From: Chitiniphilus purpureus
GTDB lineage: Bacteria > Pseudomonadota > Gammaproteobacteria > Burkholderiales > Chitinibacteraceae
Assembly (NCBI RefSeq): GCF_025642115.1
Contig: NZ_CP106753.1
Span: 620,001-684,000, forward strand
Direction of reading: 5' to 3'
Length of the DNA: 64,000 nt
The notes beneath the pieces were generated by a model. The model saw only the letters and a program-made list of their open reading frames with translations, had not been told where the DNA came from and did no database searches. This document shows, in pieces, positions 1-8,248 of the stretch (the stretch's first letter is position 1; every line of letters begins with the position of its first letter). The translations under genes were made by a program, and so were the position numbers.

Positions 1-726
1 TTCCTGCACCAGGACAACGAAGGCGCCAACAACGTCACCGTGGCGTTCCACCTCAATCGCGGGCGGCTCCTGACCATGCGCCAGGAGGAGCTGGCGGTGT
101 TCCGGCTGTTCCGGCTGCGTGCCCGCGTGCAAAGCGGTTTCGTCGATACTGCCGAGGACATCCTCCTGTCGATCTACGCCATCTCGGTCGAATACGACGC
201 CGACGTGCTCGAAGGCATCTACACGGCGCTGGACGAGGTGAGCCAGAGCGTGCTCAAGCGCTCGGACGAGATCGACGACGAGAAGATGGGCGAGACGGTG
301 GCCCATATCGCCCAGCAGGAGGACGTGAACGGCAAGGTGCGGCTCGACCTGATGGATACGCGGCGCGCGCTGTCCTTCCTATTGCGTTCGCGCGTGCTGG
401 ATCGCGAGCAGGAAAACGACCTGCGCGAGATCCTGCGCGACCTGGAATCGCTGAACAACCACACCGGCTTCCTGTTCGAGAAGATCAACTTCCTGATGGA
501 CGCGGTGATGGGCCTGATCAACCTGGCGCAGAACAAGATCATCAAGATCTTCTCGATCGCCAGCGTGGTGTTCCTGCCGCCGACGATGATCGCCAGCGTG
601 TACGGCATGAACTTCGACCTGATGCCCGAACTGCAGTGGCAGGGCGGCTATCCGTTCGCGCTGGCGCTGATGATCGCCTCGGGCATCGCCCCGTACTGGT
701 TCTTCAAGAAGAAGGGCTGGCTGTAG
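1..726 (+). CDS. corA: CorA family magnesium transporter, C-terminal part (5' end outside window)
   Basis: The frame is open from the first base, so this is the C-terminal part of a longer gene. The visible protein is a long helical region followed by two membrane segments. The family signature YGMNF sits just after the first segment, and the chain ends in a short basic tail (FFKKKGWL). This matches the pore and stalk of CorA, a homopentameric inner-membrane Mg2+/Co2+ channel in which the GMN loop forms the selectivity filter. The GTG at base 40 is internal and is not the real start. The next gene follows after about 100 bases with no obvious terminator. Confidence 0.9.
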   Translation, partial: FLHQDNEGANNVTVAFHLNRGRLLTMRQEELAVFRLFRLRARVQSGFVDTAEDILLSIYAISVEYDADVLEGIYTALDEVSQSVLKRSDEIDDEKMGETVAHIAQQEDVNGKVRLDLMDTRRALSFLLRSRVLDREQENDLREILRDLESLNNHTGFLFEKINFLMDAVMGLINLAQNKIIKIFSIASVVFLPPTMIASVYGMNFDLMPELQWQGGYPFALALMIASGIAPYWFFKKKGWL

Positions 727-829
727 GCCGGCCTGCAGTCGCGTACCCGATGCCGATCGCCTTCCTGCACGCATCCGGGCCATATCACTGCGCAACGCGG
801 TGGTCCGGCCGGCCGCCGCGGTACTGAGC

Positions 830-1699
830 ATGCACCTGCTGGCGGCGCTGGTGCTGGTCATGATCTGGTCGACCACGGCGCTGGCCATCCGCTGGAGCGT
901 CGACGGCATGGCCTATGCCAGCGCGCTGTTCGGCCGCTTCGTGCTGGCTGCCATGTTCACCGTCGCGTTGGTTGTCCTCTTGCGCCAGCGGGTGCCGCTG
1001 CGCCGCGCCCTGCCGGCCTGGTTGATCGGCGGCGTGGCCACCGCCATCTCGATGCTGTGCACCTACTGGGCTGCGCGCCACGTGCCGTCGGGCCTGCTGG
1101 CAGTGCTGTTCGGGCTCGGTCCGCTTACCACTGCGCTGTTCGCCCGACTGTGGTTGCAGCAGCGGCTGGCGGGGCATGAATGGATTGGCATTGTGTTGGG
1201 GCTGGCCGGCACTGCGGTCATCTTCGGCGAACGGCTGCAGCTTGCGCCGGGCAGTGGACCGGCATTGGCCGTGCTGCTGGCGGCGGTGTCGATCCAGTCG
1301 GCGGCGGCGGTGCGGCTCAAGGGGGCGGCGCAGGGCTTGCCGGCATTGACTGTCAACGCCGGTGCATTGCTGGTGTGCGCACTGCTGAGCGGCCTGTGGT
1401 GGCTGGCGCAGGGCGCGCCGGCGCCTGCCGCCGCCACGCCGCGTGCGCTGGTGGCGGTGCTCTATCTGGCGCTGGTGGGTTCGGCCCTGGCGTTCAGCCT
1501 CTACTACTGGCTGATCCGCGAATGCGCACCCGGCCAGGTGGCGTTGCTGTCGCTGGTCTCGCCGGTCTGCGCGCTGTGGTTGGGCAAGGTGGCCAACGGT
1601 GAGGTGCTCAGCCTGCGCATGCTGACCGGCACCGTGCTGATCCTCGGCGGGCTGTTGCTGCATCAGCGCCACGGCTGGCGCAGGCTGTTGCGTCGCTGA
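830..1699 (+). CDS. EamA/DMT superfamily transporter
   Basis: About 290 residues with roughly ten hydrophobic segments arranged as two repeats, typical of EamA-type drug/metabolite transporters in the inner membrane. These proteins usually export small metabolites or amino acids, and no residue here reveals the substrate. An in-frame GTG at 800 would add ten residues. The ATG at 830 is preferred because the first transmembrane helix (LLAALVLVMIW) starts right after it, although neither start has a good ribosome binding site. The gene converges on waaA with only 15 bases between the stops. Confidence 0.8.
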   Translation: MHLLAALVLVMIWSTTALAIRWSVDGMAYASALFGRFVLAAMFTVALVVLLRQRVPLRRALPAWLIGGVATAISMLCTYWAARHVPSGLLAVLFGLGPLTTALFARLWLQQRLAGHEWIGIVLGLAGTAVIFGERLQLAPGSGPALAVLLAAVSIQSAAAVRLKGAAQGLPALTVNAGALLVCALLSGLWWLAQGAPAPAAATPRALVAVLYLALVGSALAFSLYYWLIRECAPGQVALLSLVSPVCALWLGKVANGEVLSLRMLTGTVLILGGLLLHQRHGWRRLLRR

Positions 1700-1714
1700 C
1701 CGGGGCCCGGCGGC

Positions 1715-2971
1715 TCAAGGCGTCGGCAGGCGTTCGAGCACGCGCATGGTGGCGCCGCGATGGGCGCCGGCAAAGGCAAGGCCGGCCTCGCGCATGCCCG
1801 CGCACTGTGCCGGATCGCGGAGCAGCTGCAGGGCCCGGGCCGCCACGGCATCGGCATCCTGCCCCTGCCAGGCGCAGCCGACGCCAAGCGCCGCGCGCGC
1901 CACTTCGGCAAAGTTGTAGGTCGAGGGGCCCAGCAGCACCGGGGCGCCGACTGCGCATGCCTCGATCAGGTTCTGGCAGCCGAAGTCGAGCAGCGAGCCG
2001 CCCATGATCGCCACGTCGGCCAGTGCATACCACGCGGTCATCTCGCCCATGCTGTCGCCCAGCAGCACCGTGGCCGCCGGTGTGCTTGCGCCATCCCAGC
2101 CACTGCGCCGCAGCGTGGTCAGCCCGCGTGCCGCCAGCAACCCGGCCACTGCATCGAAGCGCTGCGGATGCCGCGGCACGATCACGATCAGCAACGCATC
2201 GGGCAGCGCCGTGCGTGCCAGCGCATCGAGCAACAGCGCCTCCTCGCCGTCGCGGCTGGAGGCCAGCAACAACACCGGACGGCCGCCCAGGGCAGCGCGC
2301 CATGCCTGCCCGCGCGCGACCAGCTCGGGTGCCGGCAGGTTGTCGAACTTGAGGTTGCCGATCACCTGCACCTCGCGCGCCCCCAGGCTCCTGAGCCGGG
2401 CTGCATCGTCCTCGTGCTGCGCCAGCACGCCGGCGAACGCGCCGAACGCCGGTGCCACCAGCGGGCGCAGCCGCGCGTATCCGCGATACGACTTCTCGGA
2501 CAGCCGCGCATTGACCAGGAACAGCGGCACGCCGTGGCTACGGCAGGCGGCCACCAGGTTCGGCCAGACCTCGGTTTCCAGCAGCATGCCCATGGCCGGG
2601 CGGTAGTGCCGCAGGAAGCGGCGCACCGCACCGGGATAGTCATAGGGCAGATAGGCAAGCTCCACCGTCCCACCGAACAACGCCTGTGCCGTCGCGCGCC
2701 CGGTCGGGGTCATCGCCGTCAGCAGCAGGCGATGATCCGGGTAGCGCTGACGCAGCGCCTGTACCAGCGGCACGGCTGCGCGTGTCTCGCCCACCGAGAC
2801 GGCATGTAGCCAGATCAGGGGGGCATCCCGCCGGGGCGCGCCGTAGCGGGCCCAACGCTCGTGCCAGTGGTGCCGATAGGCCGGCTGGCGCCGTGAACGC
2901 CACAACAGGTACAGCATGGCCAGCGGGGTGACGAGATAGAGGAACAACGAATACAGCACGCGCGCTGTCAT
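1715..2971 (-). CDS. waaA: 3-deoxy-D-manno-octulosonic acid (Kdo) transferase WaaA
   Basis: Transfers Kdo from CMP-Kdo to lipid IVA, the step joining the LPS inner core to lipid A, at the cytoplasmic face of the inner membrane. The 418-residue length is normal for the family. An N-terminal membrane anchor (about residues 6-24) is followed by a GT-B fold. The segment HAVSVGE contains Glu62, in the position of the family's catalytic glutamate, and the C-terminal half has the nucleotide-sugar site (NLIEACAVGAPVLLG). The start ATG overlaps the waaC stop as ATGA, so the two LPS genes are probably translationally coupled. Confidence 0.93.
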   Translation of the reverse strand: MTARVLYSLFLYLVTPLAMLYLLWRSRRQPAYRHHWHERWARYGAPRRDAPLIWLHAVSVGETRAAVPLVQALRQRYPDHRLLLTAMTPTGRATAQALFGGTVELAYLPYDYPGAVRRFLRHYRPAMGMLLETEVWPNLVAACRSHGVPLFLVNARLSEKSYRGYARLRPLVAPAFGAFAGVLAQHEDDAARLRSLGAREVQVIGNLKFDNLPAPELVARGQAWRAALGGRPVLLLASSRDGEEALLLDALARTALPDALLIVIVPRHPQRFDAVAGLLAARGLTTLRRSGWDGASTPAATVLLGDSMGEMTAWYALADVAIMGGSLLDFGCQNLIEACAVGAPVLLGPSTYNFAEVARAALGVGCAWQGQDADAVAARALQLLRDPAQCAGMREAGLAFAGAHRGATMRVLERLPTP

Positions 2972-3924
2972 CGGCGCATGCCTGTCAGTACTGTCTGCCA
3001 TACCGCGTCGACTTCGGGCGCCGCACCGCGCATCCCCAGGTTGACCGCATAGGTGGATGCCAGCACGCCGGTCTTGGCCGGATCGGAGGCGCTGAAGATC
3101 GCCACCGTGGGGGTGGCCATCGCCGCGGCCAGATGCACCAGTCCGGTATCGACCCCGACCACCACCCTGGCGCCCGCCAGCACTGCCGCCGCCTCGGTCA
3201 GCGAGAGACGCGGCGCGGCCAGCGCGCCCGGAATGGCCGCCGCCAGCCGCATCGCGCGCTGCTGTTCCGCGGCCGAGCCCCATGGCAGCACGCAGGCGAT
3301 GCCCATGCCGGCCAAGCGCGTGCCCAGCGCGATCCAGTTCGCCTCGGACCATTCCTTGTCCGCGCGGCTGGTGGCGGTCAGCAACACCGCGTAGGGCTGC
3401 ACCGGCAGCCACGGCAAGGCCATGTCCGGACAGGGCAGGCCATAGTCGACCGTGCTGGCCGGGGTGTAGTCCAGCGCCGCGGCTGCGAGTGCGCGTACCC
3501 GCAGGATCGCGTGCCGTGCCTTCGTCACCGTGTAGCGCCGGTCATAGCACAGCGTGGCCGGGCCCTCGCGCGCGCTGTCGAAGTCGTAGCCCGCCACCGG
3601 GCCGCGGGCCACCTTGGCCACCAGCGCGCTCTTGATCAGGCCCTGCACGTCCAGCACCAGGTCGTACCGGGCTTCGCGCAGTGCGCCGCGGAATGCCCGC
3701 CACTCGCGCAGCACACCGCGCCAGCGCTCGCCGCGCCAGCGCCGCAGCGAGAACGGAATCACCCGCTGCACCGCTGGATGAAGTGCCGGCAGGGCCTGGA
3801 AACCTTCCTCCACCACCCAGTCGAGCTGTACGCCCGGCAAGGCGCGTGCCAGGTCGGTGACCGCCGGCATGGCATGGATGACATCGCCCATCGAAGACAG
3901 ACGAACGAGCAGAATTCTGGACAT
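2968..3924 (-). CDS. waaC: LPS heptosyltransferase I WaaC
   Basis: Adds the first L-glycero-D-manno-heptose to Kdo in the LPS inner core. It is a GT9 family GT-B enzyme on the cytoplasmic side of the inner membrane. The N-terminus SRILLVRLSSMGDVIHAMPA is the family signature, and GVDTGLVHLAAAM near residue 260 is the conserved donor-site segment. The frame stays open upstream to 3960. The ATG at 3924 is chosen because it places the signature at the extreme N-terminus; the ATG at 3933 is an alternative. It is the promoter-proximal member of a waaC-waaA pair. Confidence 0.92.
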   Translation of the reverse strand: MSRILLVRLSSMGDVIHAMPAVTDLARALPGVQLDWVVEEGFQALPALHPAVQRVIPFSLRRWRGERWRGVLREWRAFRGALREARYDLVLDVQGLIKSALVAKVARGPVAGYDFDSAREGPATLCYDRRYTVTKARHAILRVRALAAAALDYTPASTVDYGLPCPDMALPWLPVQPYAVLLTATSRADKEWSEANWIALGTRLAGMGIACVLPWGSAAEQQRAMRLAAAIPGALAAPRLSLTEAAAVLAGARVVVGVDTGLVHLAAAMATPTVAIFSASDPAKTGVLASTYAVNLGMRGAAPEVDAVWQTVLTGMRR

Positions 3925-4082
3925 GGACGGCATTCTAGCGGGTTGGGCCAGCGCCGACACCAGTGGCGGTGTTCACGAGCCTGCGCCGGAAAACCCCCTG
4001 ATTCACAGCGCAATCCGGACTCCCGGTCTGGGCCGCGCACGGCTACACTGCAGCTGTTCCAATCCCGGTGCAGCGTACTTTG

Positions 4083-4709
4083 ATGCCTGATGTCTCGACC
4101 TTGCCTGTCTGGATTGCCGCGCTGGGCTGGCTGGTGGCCGCCGTGGCGCTTGCCGGCTGGCGACGTGGCACCGCGGCGGCACGGCAGTGGCGCGAACGCT
4201 TCGAAGCGCAGCAGGGACGGGATCCGCTCACCGGCCTGGCCAACCGTGCCGCCTTCCTGGAGCGGGCCGAGCACGAGGTCAACCGCAGCCAGCGTGCCGG
4301 CCATGCGTTGTCGGTCCTGCTGGTCGATATCGATGGCATGCGCCAGCTCAATTCCCGCTATGGGCACCGCGGCGGCGATCTGGCGCTGTTGCATGTGATT
4401 GACGCCTGCCGGCGCGCGGTGCGCGACTTCGACGTGATCGGGCGCTTCTCGGGGCAGGAGGTGGCGCTGCTGCTGCCTGACACCGTGCGCGAGGGCGCAT
4501 TGCGGGTGGTCGAGCGTATCCACGAGCAGGTGGCCGCCAGTCCGGTGGCACTGAGCGATGGCCGCAGCTTCACCGTGCAGGTGACCGCGGGCGTTGCCGA
4601 GCTGATCAGCGAAGTGGAGGACGCCGAGGATCTGCTGCTGCTGGCCGATGGCTCGCTGCGGCGCAACCGGCAGCGCCGCGCCGCGCAGGCTCAGCCGCCG
4701 GCGGGCTGA
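4083..4709 (+). CDS. GGDEF-domain protein with degenerate active site
   Basis: A 208-residue protein: one N-terminal transmembrane helix (about residues 8-27), a short linker, then a GGDEF fold starting at DPLTGLANR. The metal-ligand region VDIDGMRQLN is normal, but the active-site loop reads SGQEV (residues 123-127) instead of GG(D/E)EF. The catalytic acidic third residue is replaced by Gln, so diguanylate cyclase activity is doubtful; it may bind nucleotide or act as a scaffold (inference). No sensory domain other than the membrane anchor is visible. The last 19 bases overlap the end of convergent cobU. ATG 4083 is chosen over GTG 4068. Confidence 0.85.
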   Translation: MPDVSTLPVWIAALGWLVAAVALAGWRRGTAAARQWRERFEAQQGRDPLTGLANRAAFLERAEHEVNRSQRAGHALSVLLVDIDGMRQLNSRYGHRGGDLALLHVIDACRRAVRDFDVIGRFSGQEVALLLPDTVREGALRVVERIHEQVAASPVALSDGRSFTVQVTAGVAELISEVEDAEDLLLLADGSLRRNRQRRAAQAQPPAG

Positions 4710-5233
4710 CGCGCGGGTTTGAGCGGCAGCGGCAGCCCGCAGGCGACCAGCGTCACCTGTTTGCAGCACGCGGCCACCGCCTGATTGAGCCGGCCCAACT
4801 CATCGACGAACCAGCGGGTCGCCGCACCGAGCGGCACCACGCCCCAGCCGATTTCGTTGCTGACCAGCAGCGTACTGCCGGGCAGCGTCGGCAACGCTGC
4901 GAGCAATGCGGCGCGTTCGCCGGCATAGCGCCCGGCGTCCGGGGTTTCCTGCTCACAGAATCGGGCCAGCCACAGCGTCAGGCAATCGACCAGCAACAGC
5001 CGTTGCGGCGCGGCCGCCCGGCACAGTGCCTGTGCCAGCGTTTCGCCCGGTTCGACGGTGTGCCAGGATGCCGGCCGCCGCGCCTGATGCTCGGCGATGC
5101 GCGCGGTGAATTCGGCATCATCGGTACGACGCGCTGTGGCGAGATAGACAACCGGTCCCGGATGGGCGAGGGCGAGTTGTTCGGCGTAGCGGCTCTTGCC
5201 CGAGCGGGCACCGCCGGTGATGAGATGCGGCAT
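4691..5233 (-). CDS. cobU: adenosylcobinamide kinase / adenosylcobinamide-phosphate guanylyltransferase
   Basis: Bifunctional enzyme of the nucleotide loop pathway. It phosphorylates adenosylcobinamide and then attaches GMP to give adenosylcobinamide-GDP. The 180-residue length is typical. A P-loop is at the N-terminus (ITGGARSGKSRYAE), and VDCLTLWL and LVSNEIGWGVVP are characteristic CobU/CobP motifs. The start ATG at 5233 places the P-loop five residues in, as in homologues. It is transcribed divergently from cobT-cobC-cobS, and together these four genes cover lower-ligand attachment. Confidence 0.94.
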   Translation of the reverse strand: MPHLITGGARSGKSRYAEQLALAHPGPVVYLATARRTDDAEFTARIAEHQARRPASWHTVEPGETLAQALCRAAAPQRLLLVDCLTLWLARFCEQETPDAGRYAGERAALLAALPTLPGSTLLVSNEIGWGVVPLGAATRWFVDELGRLNQAVAACCKQVTLVACGLPLPLKPARQPAGG

Positions 5234-5426
5234 GATGAGAACGTCGACCTGAGGCCATGCTCCGTGCAGGCGGGAGGGCCCACAGTCTAGGCCGAACCCG
5301 GCCATGGCGGCGAGCAACGCGTGCCGACGGGTTCGCCTGATCCTGCCATGCGCCGGTCCCGGCTTGCCTTGTGCTGCCGGCCGGCATAGCCTCGCGGCAT
5401 CTTCCCGTCCATTCCGCACTGTGCCA

Positions 5427-6470
5427 ATGTCGATCGACACCGCCGCCGGGCTTGCCGCCCAGGCGCGCCAGCAGCAACTGACCAAGCCTCCCGGCAGCCT
5501 TGGCCGGCTGGAAACGCTGGCTGTCTGGCTGGCCGACCGCCTCGGTCAACCGGTCCCGCCGCGGCTCAAGCCGGCCATTGCGGTGTTCGCCGCCGACCAT
5601 GGCGTCGCCGCCGAAGGCGTATCGGCGTTTCCACCCGAGGTGACCGGGCAGATGGTGGCCAATTTCGTGGCCGGGGGCGCAGCCATCAGCGTGCTGGCCG
5701 CCGAGCATGGCGCGGCACTGACAGTGGTCGACGTCGGCGTCGCGCATCCGATTCCTGATGTGCCGCAGCGCCGGGCCCAGCTGATCAGCCGTCCGGTGCG
5801 CGCCGGTACCCGCAATCTGCTGTACGAGCCCGCGCTGCGCCCCGAGGAGTGCGATGCTGCCTGGCAGATCGGCGCCGCCGTCGCCACCCGGTTGGCCGAG
5901 GACGGCCACACGCTCCTGATCGGCGGGGAGATGGGCATCGCCAACACCACCGCTGCCGCGGCGCTGGTCTGTGCCTATACCGGCGCCGTTCCCGAGGAGA
6001 TCGTGGGGCGCGGCACCGGGGTCGATGAAGGCGCCTACGGACGCAAGATCGCAGTGGTGAACGCGGCGCTGGCCCGGGTACGCGCCGGTGGCGACCCGGG
6101 CCCGCGCGGTTGGCTGGCCGAAGTGGGTGGACTGGAAATCGCTGCGCTCGCCGGTTTCTACAGCGCGGCGGCGGCGGCTGGGGTGCCAGTGCTGCTGGAT
6201 GGTTTCATCAGCACCGCAGCCGCGCTGGCGGCGATGCGCAGCGCGCCGCAGGTGGGGCGCTGGCTGCTGGCTGGCCATGTCTCGGCCGAAACGGGCCACC
6301 GCCGCGCATTGGCGGCGCTGGGGCTTGTGCCGTTGCTGGATCTGGAGCTGCGGCTGGGCGAGGCCAGTGGTGCCGCCGTGGCGCTGCCGCTGCTGCAGGC
6401 CGCGCTGGCGTTGCATCGTGGCATGGCCACGTTCGCCGAAGCGGGCGTCGCCGCCGGAGCGGTGCCATGA
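5427..6470 (+). CDS. cobT: nicotinate-nucleotide--dimethylbenzimidazole phosphoribosyltransferase
   Basis: Makes alpha-ribazole 5'-phosphate from nicotinate mononucleotide and dimethylbenzimidazole, activating the lower ligand of cobalamin. 347 residues, the usual length. Recognisable segments are QLTKPPGSLGRLE near the N-terminus, VFAADHGVAAEGVSAFP, GEMGIANTTAAAAL and the glycine-rich GRGTGVDE. The open frame continues upstream, but the ATG at 5427 gives the family N-terminus. Its stop overlaps the cobC start (ATGA). I looked for a cobalamin riboswitch between cobU and cobT and did not recognise one. Confidence 0.95.
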   Translation: MSIDTAAGLAAQARQQQLTKPPGSLGRLETLAVWLADRLGQPVPPRLKPAIAVFAADHGVAAEGVSAFPPEVTGQMVANFVAGGAAISVLAAEHGAALTVVDVGVAHPIPDVPQRRAQLISRPVRAGTRNLLYEPALRPEECDAAWQIGAAVATRLAEDGHTLLIGGEMGIANTTAAAALVCAYTGAVPEEIVGRGTGVDEGAYGRKIAVVNAALARVRAGGDPGPRGWLAEVGGLEIAALAGFYSAAAAAGVPVLLDGFISTAAALAAMRSAPQVGRWLLAGHVSAETGHRRALAALGLVPLLDLELRLGEASGAAVALPLLQAALALHRGMATFAEAGVAAGAVP

Positions 6471-7087
6471 GTGCCTTCCGGCTCTCGCTGCTGCGGCATG
6501 GTGAAACCGAGGAAAGCGCCACCCGCTTGCTGGGACAGTACGACGCCGCGCTCACCCCTGAAGGATGGCGCCAGCTGCACCTGCGCTGGCGCGGGATCGA
6601 GCGGTACGAAGTGACTGCCCTTGCCAGTTCGGATCTGATCCGCTGCGCCGCTTTTGCTCGCGAGCGCACCGCGACGCTGGGCGTTCCGCTGACCGTGCAC
6701 GCCGGCTGGCGCGAATGCCATTTCGGCGTACTGGACGGCCGGTTGCGCGACAGCCTGAGCGCCGAAGAGGCCGGGGCGCTGCATGAATGGCAGCGTGCAC
6801 CGGAATACGCCAGCCTGCCCGGGGGCGAGACATGGCATGGCTTTCAGGCGCGCGTCCAGCGCACCACCGAGCAATGGTTGATCGACAGCGAAGGCGGGCA
6901 TCGCGTGCTGCTCACCCATGGCGGTGTGATCCGTGCCCTGCTGGTCGGCTGGCTTGGCATGCCGGCCAATCGCCACGCACAGTTCTGGATCAACCATGCT
7001 GCCTGCGTCAGCCTGTGGTGGGATGACGGCTACCCGCCCATCCTGCTGGGCATCGACAACACCTTGCCCACGCTGGCCGGCCCATGA
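6467..7087 (+). CDS. cobC: histidine phosphatase, probable alpha-ribazole phosphatase CobC
   Basis: 206 residues with the phosphoglycerate-mutase-like signature LLRHGETE at the N-terminus (catalytic His in RHG) and a second catalytic His in LLTHGGVIRAL. Its position between cobT and cobS, with four-base overlaps at both ends, supports the role of removing the 5'-phosphate from alpha-ribazole phosphate or adenosylcobalamin phosphate. The fold alone would not distinguish it from other histidine phosphatases, so the specific assignment rests on context. Confidence 0.88.
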   Translation: MSAFRLSLLRHGETEESATRLLGQYDAALTPEGWRQLHLRWRGIERYEVTALASSDLIRCAAFARERTATLGVPLTVHAGWRECHFGVLDGRLRDSLSAEEAGALHEWQRAPEYASLPGGETWHGFQARVQRTTEQWLIDSEGGHRVLLTHGGVIRALLVGWLGMPANRHAQFWINHAACVSLWWDDGYPPILLGIDNTLPTLAGP

Positions 7088-7827
7088 GCCGTGGCCTTGC
7101 CATGTGCTGGCGCGAAGCAGTGTTGGCGATTCAGTTCCTGACCCGGTTGCCGACCCCGCAGTGGCCGGATTTCGACCCCATGGCGCTGGCGCGTGCCGTA
7201 CGCTGGTTCCCGGCCGTGGGACTGCTGCTGGGCAGCCTGATCGTGGCTGCTGCGCGGCTGGGCACGGACATCGACCCATGGCTGGGGGCGTTGGCCGTAT
7301 TGCTGGCCTGGGTCGCGCTCACCGGCGCGCTGCATCTGGACGGGCTGGCCGACCTGTGCGACGCCCTTGGTGCCGCGCATCGCGATCCACAGCGGCTGCT
7401 GGCGGTGATGAAGGACCCTCACCTTGGCAGTTTCGGGGTGCTGGCCTTGCTGTTGCAATGCTGCGCCAAGCTGGTGTTGGCGTTGCTGCTGGTGCGCGCC
7501 GGCGCGTGGCCGGTGCTGCTGCTGGCGCCGGCCTGGGCGCGCTGGGGCGTGTTCGCCTGGCAATTGCTGCCACCGCTGGCGCCGGGAATGGCCGAGCGGT
7601 TCGCCTGGCATCGGCCGCCGCACGCGCCTTGGGGTTGGGCGGTGGCGCTTGCCGCCCTGTCGGCCTGGCTTGCGCCGGTGCTGCTGTTGGCGCCGCTCGC
7701 GGTACTGGGCTACCACTGCTGGCTGGCGCGGCGGCTGGGCGGCGTTTCGGGCGATTGCCTGGGGGCCGGCATCGAGCTGACGGAGACCGCGCTGCTGGTC
7801 TCGGCCGTGGTGGCGGCGGCGTTATAA
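7084..7827 (+). CDS. cobS: adenosylcobinamide-GDP ribazoletransferase (cobalamin synthase)
   Basis: Joins adenosylcobinamide-GDP to alpha-ribazole (phosphate), the last assembly step of adenosylcobalamin, in the inner membrane. 247 residues, rich in hydrophobic helices. The family hallmarks are FLTRLPTP at the N-terminus and HLDGLADLCDALG, with the acidic residues that bind Mg2+. The ATG overlaps the cobC stop, so cobT-cobC-cobS form a coupled operon. The corrin-ring genes are not in this window, so complete synthesis versus salvage cannot be decided here. Confidence 0.94.
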   Translation: MSRGLAMCWREAVLAIQFLTRLPTPQWPDFDPMALARAVRWFPAVGLLLGSLIVAAARLGTDIDPWLGALAVLLAWVALTGALHLDGLADLCDALGAAHRDPQRLLAVMKDPHLGSFGVLALLLQCCAKLVLALLLVRAGAWPVLLLAPAWARWGVFAWQLLPPLAPGMAERFAWHRPPHAPWGWAVALAALSAWLAPVLLLAPLAVLGYHCWLARRLGGVSGDCLGAGIELTETALLVSAVVAAAL

Positions 7828-7901
7828 TCGGCCCGGTCCGCGTGCAACCGATGCATGCCAGTCATCCGCAAGACCGCCGCCCCTGCGGCAAGGAGCAAGC
7901 A

Positions 7902-8168
7902 GTGAAGATCGTCCGCGCCATCGAAGTCTGGGAAAAGGGCCTGGACGGCGCCTTCGTCGGCCATCTGCCGGTTGCCGATACCCTCGCCACCGCATTTCTC
8001 TACCGCCTGTTCAAGGATGAGCAGGACCGGCCCGATCCCGACATGAAGCTCTCGTACATGTTGGACGCGGAGCGCATCGCCCAGCTGCAACCCTATGTGG
8101 CCCAGCAGCTCGATCCTGCGCACTACGACTACATCCTGACCGCCTACGGCGTTGCCGATCCGCAATAG
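7902..8168 (+). CDS. small conserved-looking protein of unknown function
   Basis: An 88-residue soluble, acidic protein that I do not recognise. It starts at GTG 7902, preceded by a good ribosome binding site (AAGGAG at 7890-7895, six-base spacing). The N-terminus KIVRAIEVWEKGLDGAFVG and a tyrosine-rich C-terminus (LDPAHYDYILTAYG) suggest a compact alpha/beta fold, with no signal peptide or membrane segment. It lies 74 bases after cobS and 80 bases before gabD, in the same direction. The good ribosome binding site and the dense packing argue that it is real. Confidence 0.7.
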   Translation: MKIVRAIEVWEKGLDGAFVGHLPVADTLATAFLYRLFKDEQDRPDPDMKLSYMLDAERIAQLQPYVAQQLDPAHYDYILTAYGVADPQ

Positions 8169-8248
8169 CGCCGGCGCCCGCAACGAATCCGATCCGGGCC
8201 ATGCCGAGTCCCCGCGGGCCGGCCCGGTTCCTCCAAGGACTGAATTGC

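Noticed and set aside
5234..5426. Cobalamin riboswitch upstream of cobT or cobU
   Set aside because: The conserved B12-box sequence was not recognised on either strand.
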